Origin: Chloroflexi bacterium CFX6
GTDB taxonomy: Bacteria > Chloroflexota > Anaerolineae > Anaerolineales > Villigracilaceae
Assembly (NCBI GenBank): GCA_030263595.1
Contig: SZPG01000006.1
Location: forward strand, 62,001 to 126,000
Direction of reading: 5' to 3'
DNA: 64,000 nucleotides
Under the pieces are notes generated by a model. The model worked only from the letters and a program-made list of their open reading frames with translations, was not told where the DNA came from and ran no database searches. The translations under genes were made by a program, and so were the position numbers. Positions within the stretch are counted from its first letter, which is position 1. Each line of letters begins with the position of its first letter. This document shows positions 60,966-64,000 of this stretch, in pieces.

Positions 60966-60998
60966 CGACAGTCAATTTCGAATTGACTGTCGTTTTTT
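60966..60998 (+). terminator. Rho-independent terminator before the enoyl-CoA hydratase gene
   Basis: CGACAGTCAATT / AATTGACTGTCG with a 3-base loop, then TTTTTT. It ends 25 bases before ATG 61023, so either the next promoter is internal or this is an attenuator. Confidence 0.85.
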
Positions 60999-61022
60999 AT
61001 CCATGCAAAAAAGGACTCCCTC

Positions 61023-61748
61023 ATGCCCTCCCCCATCCTCACCTCCCAACACGAATCAATCCTCGAAATCGCGCTCAATCGTCCCGAGGCGTACAACGCC
61101 TTCGATCTCACCATCAAAGGGGTTATGATCACCGGCGCAGGGAAGGCGTTCTGCGCGGGCGGCGACTTGAAATGGATCAGCCGGCAGGCTGGGGATGCGG
61201 GATCGGTCCTGCACAGACTCGCGCCGCAATTTCACATCGCCATCGCCGAGATTCGGCGCATGCCGAAACCTGTCGTCGCGGCGATCAACGGGATCGCGGC
61301 AGGCGGAGGCTTCTCGCTCGCGCTGGCGTGCGACTTTCGCGTGATGGCGGAGTCGGCGATACTGCGCCAGGGCTACACATCGAACGGCTTGAGCATGGAC
61401 GGAGGCGGGACGTTCGCGCTGCCGCGTCTCGTCGGGCTGGCGCGCGCAATGGAGATCGCCGCCTTCGACCAGCCGATTTCAGCGCCGAAGGCTTGGGAGT
61501 GGGGATTGGTCACGAAGGTCGCGGCAGATTCAGAGGTCGGGAAAGAAGCGTTGATCATGCTGGAGGGGTTGGCGAAGTCCGCGTTACATTCGTTTGCATG
61601 GTCGAAGCGATTGTTGACCGAATCCTTCACCAACACACTGGAGACTCAACTCGAACTGGAACGCCAGGGTATCAGCGATTGCGCCCGTCACCCGAACGGA
61701 AAGGAAGGCGTCAGGGCGTTCGTCGAAAAACGCAAGCCAACGTTCTAG
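61023..61748 (+). CDS. Enoyl-CoA hydratase/isomerase family protein with internal deletion
   Basis: 241 residues; usual members have about 260. ALNRPEAYNAFDLTIKGVMI skips roughly 20 residues normally present between NAFD and KGVVITG, in frame. The CoA-oxyanion site AGKAFCAGGDL and AAINGIAAGGGFSLALACDF are intact, with MDGGGTFALPRLVGLARAME. It would hydrate or isomerise acyl-CoA double bonds; the loss removes a helix near the N-terminus, so activity is doubtful. AAGGA precedes the ATG. Confidence 0.8.
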   Translation: MPSPILTSQHESILEIALNRPEAYNAFDLTIKGVMITGAGKAFCAGGDLKWISRQAGDAGSVLHRLAPQFHIAIAEIRRMPKPVVAAINGIAAGGGFSLALACDFRVMAESAILRQGYTSNGLSMDGGGTFALPRLVGLARAMEIAAFDQPISAPKAWEWGLVTKVAADSEVGKEALIMLEGLAKSALHSFAWSKRLLTESFTNTLETQLELERQGISDCARHPNGKEGVRAFVEKRKPTF

Positions 61749-61801
61749 CGCGCAAGGCGGCGCGGCGGCGATAAATGGTCTATAATGGGCGAAAGGTTCC
61801 C

Positions 61802-63466
61802 ATGGCGAAGGAAAGCAAGTTTACAAGTACCGCCCTGGCGACGGACGACGAAACTTCACACCTCTACCACATCCTGACCCGCGCCAACCAGATCGCCAGC
61901 AACACCGAACTGGACGACCTTCTCGATCAGATGCTCGACCTGATCATCGAGGTCTGCGGTGGGAACGCGGGGACTCTCTACCTGCTCGACGCGGAACGCG
62001 ACGAACTCGAATTCAAGGTGATACGGGGACCCAACAGCGACCAAAGCCTGATCGGAAAACGCATCAAAACGGACCTGGGGATTGTCGGCGCGACGATGAA
62101 GCAGACCCAGCCCCTCGTCATCGAAAACCTGCCAGGCGACCCGCGCTGGCAAAAGATCGCGAACAGTTCCAAAGACCTGCTGAACGTCATCTCCACCCCC
62201 CTGTGCCTGCGCGGCGGACCGATCGGCGTCGTGCAGGTTTTCAATTATTCCCACACGCCCCTGCACATCGTACAAATGCTCAGCGCGCGCATGGCGTCCG
62301 AGATCGAAAAGGCTGTGCTGCTGGAAGCCAGCCAGGGACGGAACGCGCGCCTCGAAGCGTTGATTGACATCATCGGGATCATCGGTTCGAACCTCGACCG
62401 GGACCGGGTCCTGCAATTGATCGTTCGCCACGCCCGCGACCTGCTCCACGCAGAACACGCCTCGCTCTTCCTGATAGACGAGGAGAGGGACGACATCGTC
62501 CTGCACGTCTCCTCCAGCGAGACGCAAGTCCCTGAATTGCGGGTCCCGCGCGGCAAAGGGATCATCGGTCACGCCATCGAGAGCGGCGACATCCTCTTCG
62601 TCCCCAACGTGCATGAGGACGAACGCCATTTCGCGCAGGCGGAACCGATCACCGGCATCGCCACCACCTCGTTGATCGCCGTCCCGCTCGTCACGCGCAC
62701 GGTTCAACTCGGTCAGGGACTTGGCGCCTCCCACACCAAGATCATCGGGGGCGTCGAAGCCATCAATCGAAAGGACGGGACGTTCACACGCGAGGATGCC
62801 GAACTCCTGCTCACCCTGGCGACCCAGGCTGCGACGGTCCTTCAGATCGCAAAACTTTACCAGGAGGCGAACGAACTCTTTCTCGATACCATCCAGGCGA
62901 TGGCGGCGTCCATAGACGCGAAAGATCCGTATACCAACGGACATTCACAGAGGGTAAGCGAATTCTCCGTCGCCATCGGACGCCAATTGAACCTGCCCGC
63001 GGAGGAACTGCATCAATTACGCATCGGCGCGTTGCTGCACGATATCGGCAAGATCGGAATACCGGATCACATTCTGGGGAAACCCGGGCGGCTGACCGAG
63101 GCGGAGACCAACAAGATGAAGGAACACCCGGTCATCGGCGCGAACATCATGAAAAACGTGCGCCTGCTGCGCGAGGAGTTGCCCGCCCTCGCCGAGCATC
63201 ACGAGCACATTGACGGAACCGGCTACCCCAACGGCTTGAGGGGCGAACAGATCTCCCTCTTCGGGCGCATCGTCGCCGCCGCGGACGTGTTCGACGCGCT
63301 GACTTCCGACCGCCCCTACCGCCGCGCCCTCGACGTGGAGGAGGTTTTCCTTCGCATGGAACGCGAGTGCGGCGCGCATTTCGACGAGGCTTGCGTCCGG
63401 GCGCTGATACAGGCTTACCTCGCCGGCGAGATCGAAACGCAAAAGGATCGGCGGACCTCGGATTGA
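61802..63466 (+). CDS. GAF-GAF-HD-GYP cyclic-di-GMP phosphodiesterase
   Basis: 554 residues from ATG 61802, with TATAAT at 61781-61786. Two GAF sensor domains (about residues 30-170 and 195-345; for example DLGIVGATMKQTQPLVIENL and GKGIIGHAIESGDILFVPNV). The HD-GYP domain follows: GHSQRVSEFSVAIG, LLHDIGKIGIPD, and HHEHIDGTGYPNGLRG with the GYP signature. It should hydrolyse cyclic-di-GMP under control of the GAF ligands. Soluble. The receiver gene 139 bases downstream may be its partner. Confidence 0.92.
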   Translation: MAKESKFTSTALATDDETSHLYHILTRANQIASNTELDDLLDQMLDLIIEVCGGNAGTLYLLDAERDELEFKVIRGPNSDQSLIGKRIKTDLGIVGATMKQTQPLVIENLPGDPRWQKIANSSKDLLNVISTPLCLRGGPIGVVQVFNYSHTPLHIVQMLSARMASEIEKAVLLEASQGRNARLEALIDIIGIIGSNLDRDRVLQLIVRHARDLLHAEHASLFLIDEERDDIVLHVSSSETQVPELRVPRGKGIIGHAIESGDILFVPNVHEDERHFAQAEPITGIATTSLIAVPLVTRTVQLGQGLGASHTKIIGGVEAINRKDGTFTREDAELLLTLATQAATVLQIAKLYQEANELFLDTIQAMAASIDAKDPYTNGHSQRVSEFSVAIGRQLNLPAEELHQLRIGALLHDIGKIGIPDHILGKPGRLTEAETNKMKEHPVIGANIMKNVRLLREELPALAEHHEHIDGTGYPNGLRGEQISLFGRIVAAADVFDALTSDRPYRRALDVEEVFLRMERECGAHFDEACVRALIQAYLAGEIETQKDRRTSD

Positions 63467-63605
63467 CCGTCGCTCGAACCGGCGTTTGCTTCAAAATTAC
63501 AATGTTACAAGGAGCGGGAAAACGCAAATTCCGGCGTATAATACCGGGCATCCGACGCAGGACGCGGAGTAATACGAACAAATCAATTCGCATTGGAAAG
63601 AAGTT

Positions 63606-63980
63606 ATGACAAAGATCATGGTCGTGGACGACGACAAAGACGCAACCGCCTTGTTCGAGGAGGTGCTCCGGGCGGAGGGGTACGATCCCATCCTGCTCAA
63701 CGAAAGCGCAAAGGCAATCCAGATCGCAAAACAGGAAAAACCGTCCCTTTTCATCCTCGACCTGATGATGCCGGAACCGGACGGATTCAAGTTGTGCCGC
63801 ATGCTTCGCAGGGAACCCGAATTCAAGAACACCCCCATCATCATCGTCACCGCGCTCAACGACACCGACAGCCGCATCGTCGCCATCGGCGCGGGAGCCA
63901 ACGATTACCTCACCAAGCCCTTTCGCCTCGACGAATTGTACGCAAGCATCAAGGATCACCTCGACGATCTGGAACCCTGA
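63606..63980 (+). CDS. Stand-alone receiver-domain response regulator
   Basis: 124 residues, GGAAAG before the ATG. IMVVDDDKDATALFEEVLRA, phospho-acceptor Asp in LFILDLMMPEPDG, VTALNDTDSR and Lys in YLTKPFRLDEL. A TATAAT at 63537-63542 may be its -10. Paralogue of the receiver at 60479; the pair brackets the hydratase and HD-GYP genes. Confidence 0.9.
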   Translation: MTKIMVVDDDKDATALFEEVLRAEGYDPILLNESAKAIQIAKQEKPSLFILDLMMPEPDGFKLCRMLRREPEFKNTPIIIVTALNDTDSRIVAIGAGANDYLTKPFRLDELYASIKDHLDDLEP

Positions 63981-64000
63981 AACCGGCTTCATCCTCCGAT

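Noticed and set aside
1-64000. tRNA, rRNA, tmRNA or other structural RNA genes
   Set aside because: None recognised by eye in the intergenic regions; a covariance-model scan would be needed to exclude a missed one.

Overview
The window looks like a chromosomal contig from a Chloroflexota bacterium, probably class Anaerolineae. This is inferred from the gene families and moderately high GC, since no rRNA or tRNA gene is visible. Typical content includes a Tad pilus ATPase with a receiver-CpaE fusion, a RodA-PBP fusion beside two FHA genes, paired membrane pyrophosphatases, SH3-like surface proteins and many GT-C glycosyltransferases. Several genes appear to be transcribed without a leader: a -10 box lies 6-8 nt before the start codon.

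Layout: 1-1000 is the left-truncated gene of a secreted TSP3-repeat protein. 1.2-6 kb (minus) holds a RIO kinase behind a short promoter-ORF-terminator unit, then an operon of an esterase-like lipoprotein, an MttB-family methyltransferase, a DUF5674 protein and a small unknown protein. 6-11 kb carries an amidohydrolase, a trehalose synthesis pair (otsA-otsB) and gpmA. 11-13.6 kb is mutS, broken by two small deletions and carrying two in-frame dispersed repeats. 13.7-18.7 kb is a cell-surface glycan cluster. 18.8-23.8 kb holds two divergent paralogous membrane pyrophosphatases. 24-31 kb has a HesB/IscA protein, twin SH3 proteins, a zinc-ribbon protein and an FhaA-FhaB-mtnP-RodA/PBP cassette resembling the actinobacterial cell-wall operon. 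31-34 kb carries ferredoxin, SodA, a DMT transporter and a YbaK deacylase.

33.9-37.4 kb is a pterin island: phenylalanine hydroxylase, a pteridine-reductase-like SDR, FolB, FolK and FolE. Together these could make and use a tetrahydropterin cofactor. 37.5-38.8 kb has the hibernation factor and ComF. 38.9-46.5 kb has cpaB-cpaE-tadA-tadB-tadC preceded by a DegS/DegU-like two-component pair. 46.6-50.9 kb is three overlapping GT-C membrane glycosyltransferases, and 51-53.3 kb a GNAT, lipid kinase and DMT transporter operon.

53.4-60.5 kb is the most mosaic part. A MoxR ATPase gene and its VWA partner are separated by about 4 kb containing a TPR protein, a pentapeptide-repeat protein, a small membrane protein and a RelB/RelE-like toxin-antitoxin pair. 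Duplicated scraps of the moxR 3' end and the VWA 5' end flank these insertions. The window ends with two near-identical stand-alone receivers around an enoyl-CoA hydratase-like gene (internally shortened) and a GAF-GAF-HD-GYP phosphodiesterase.
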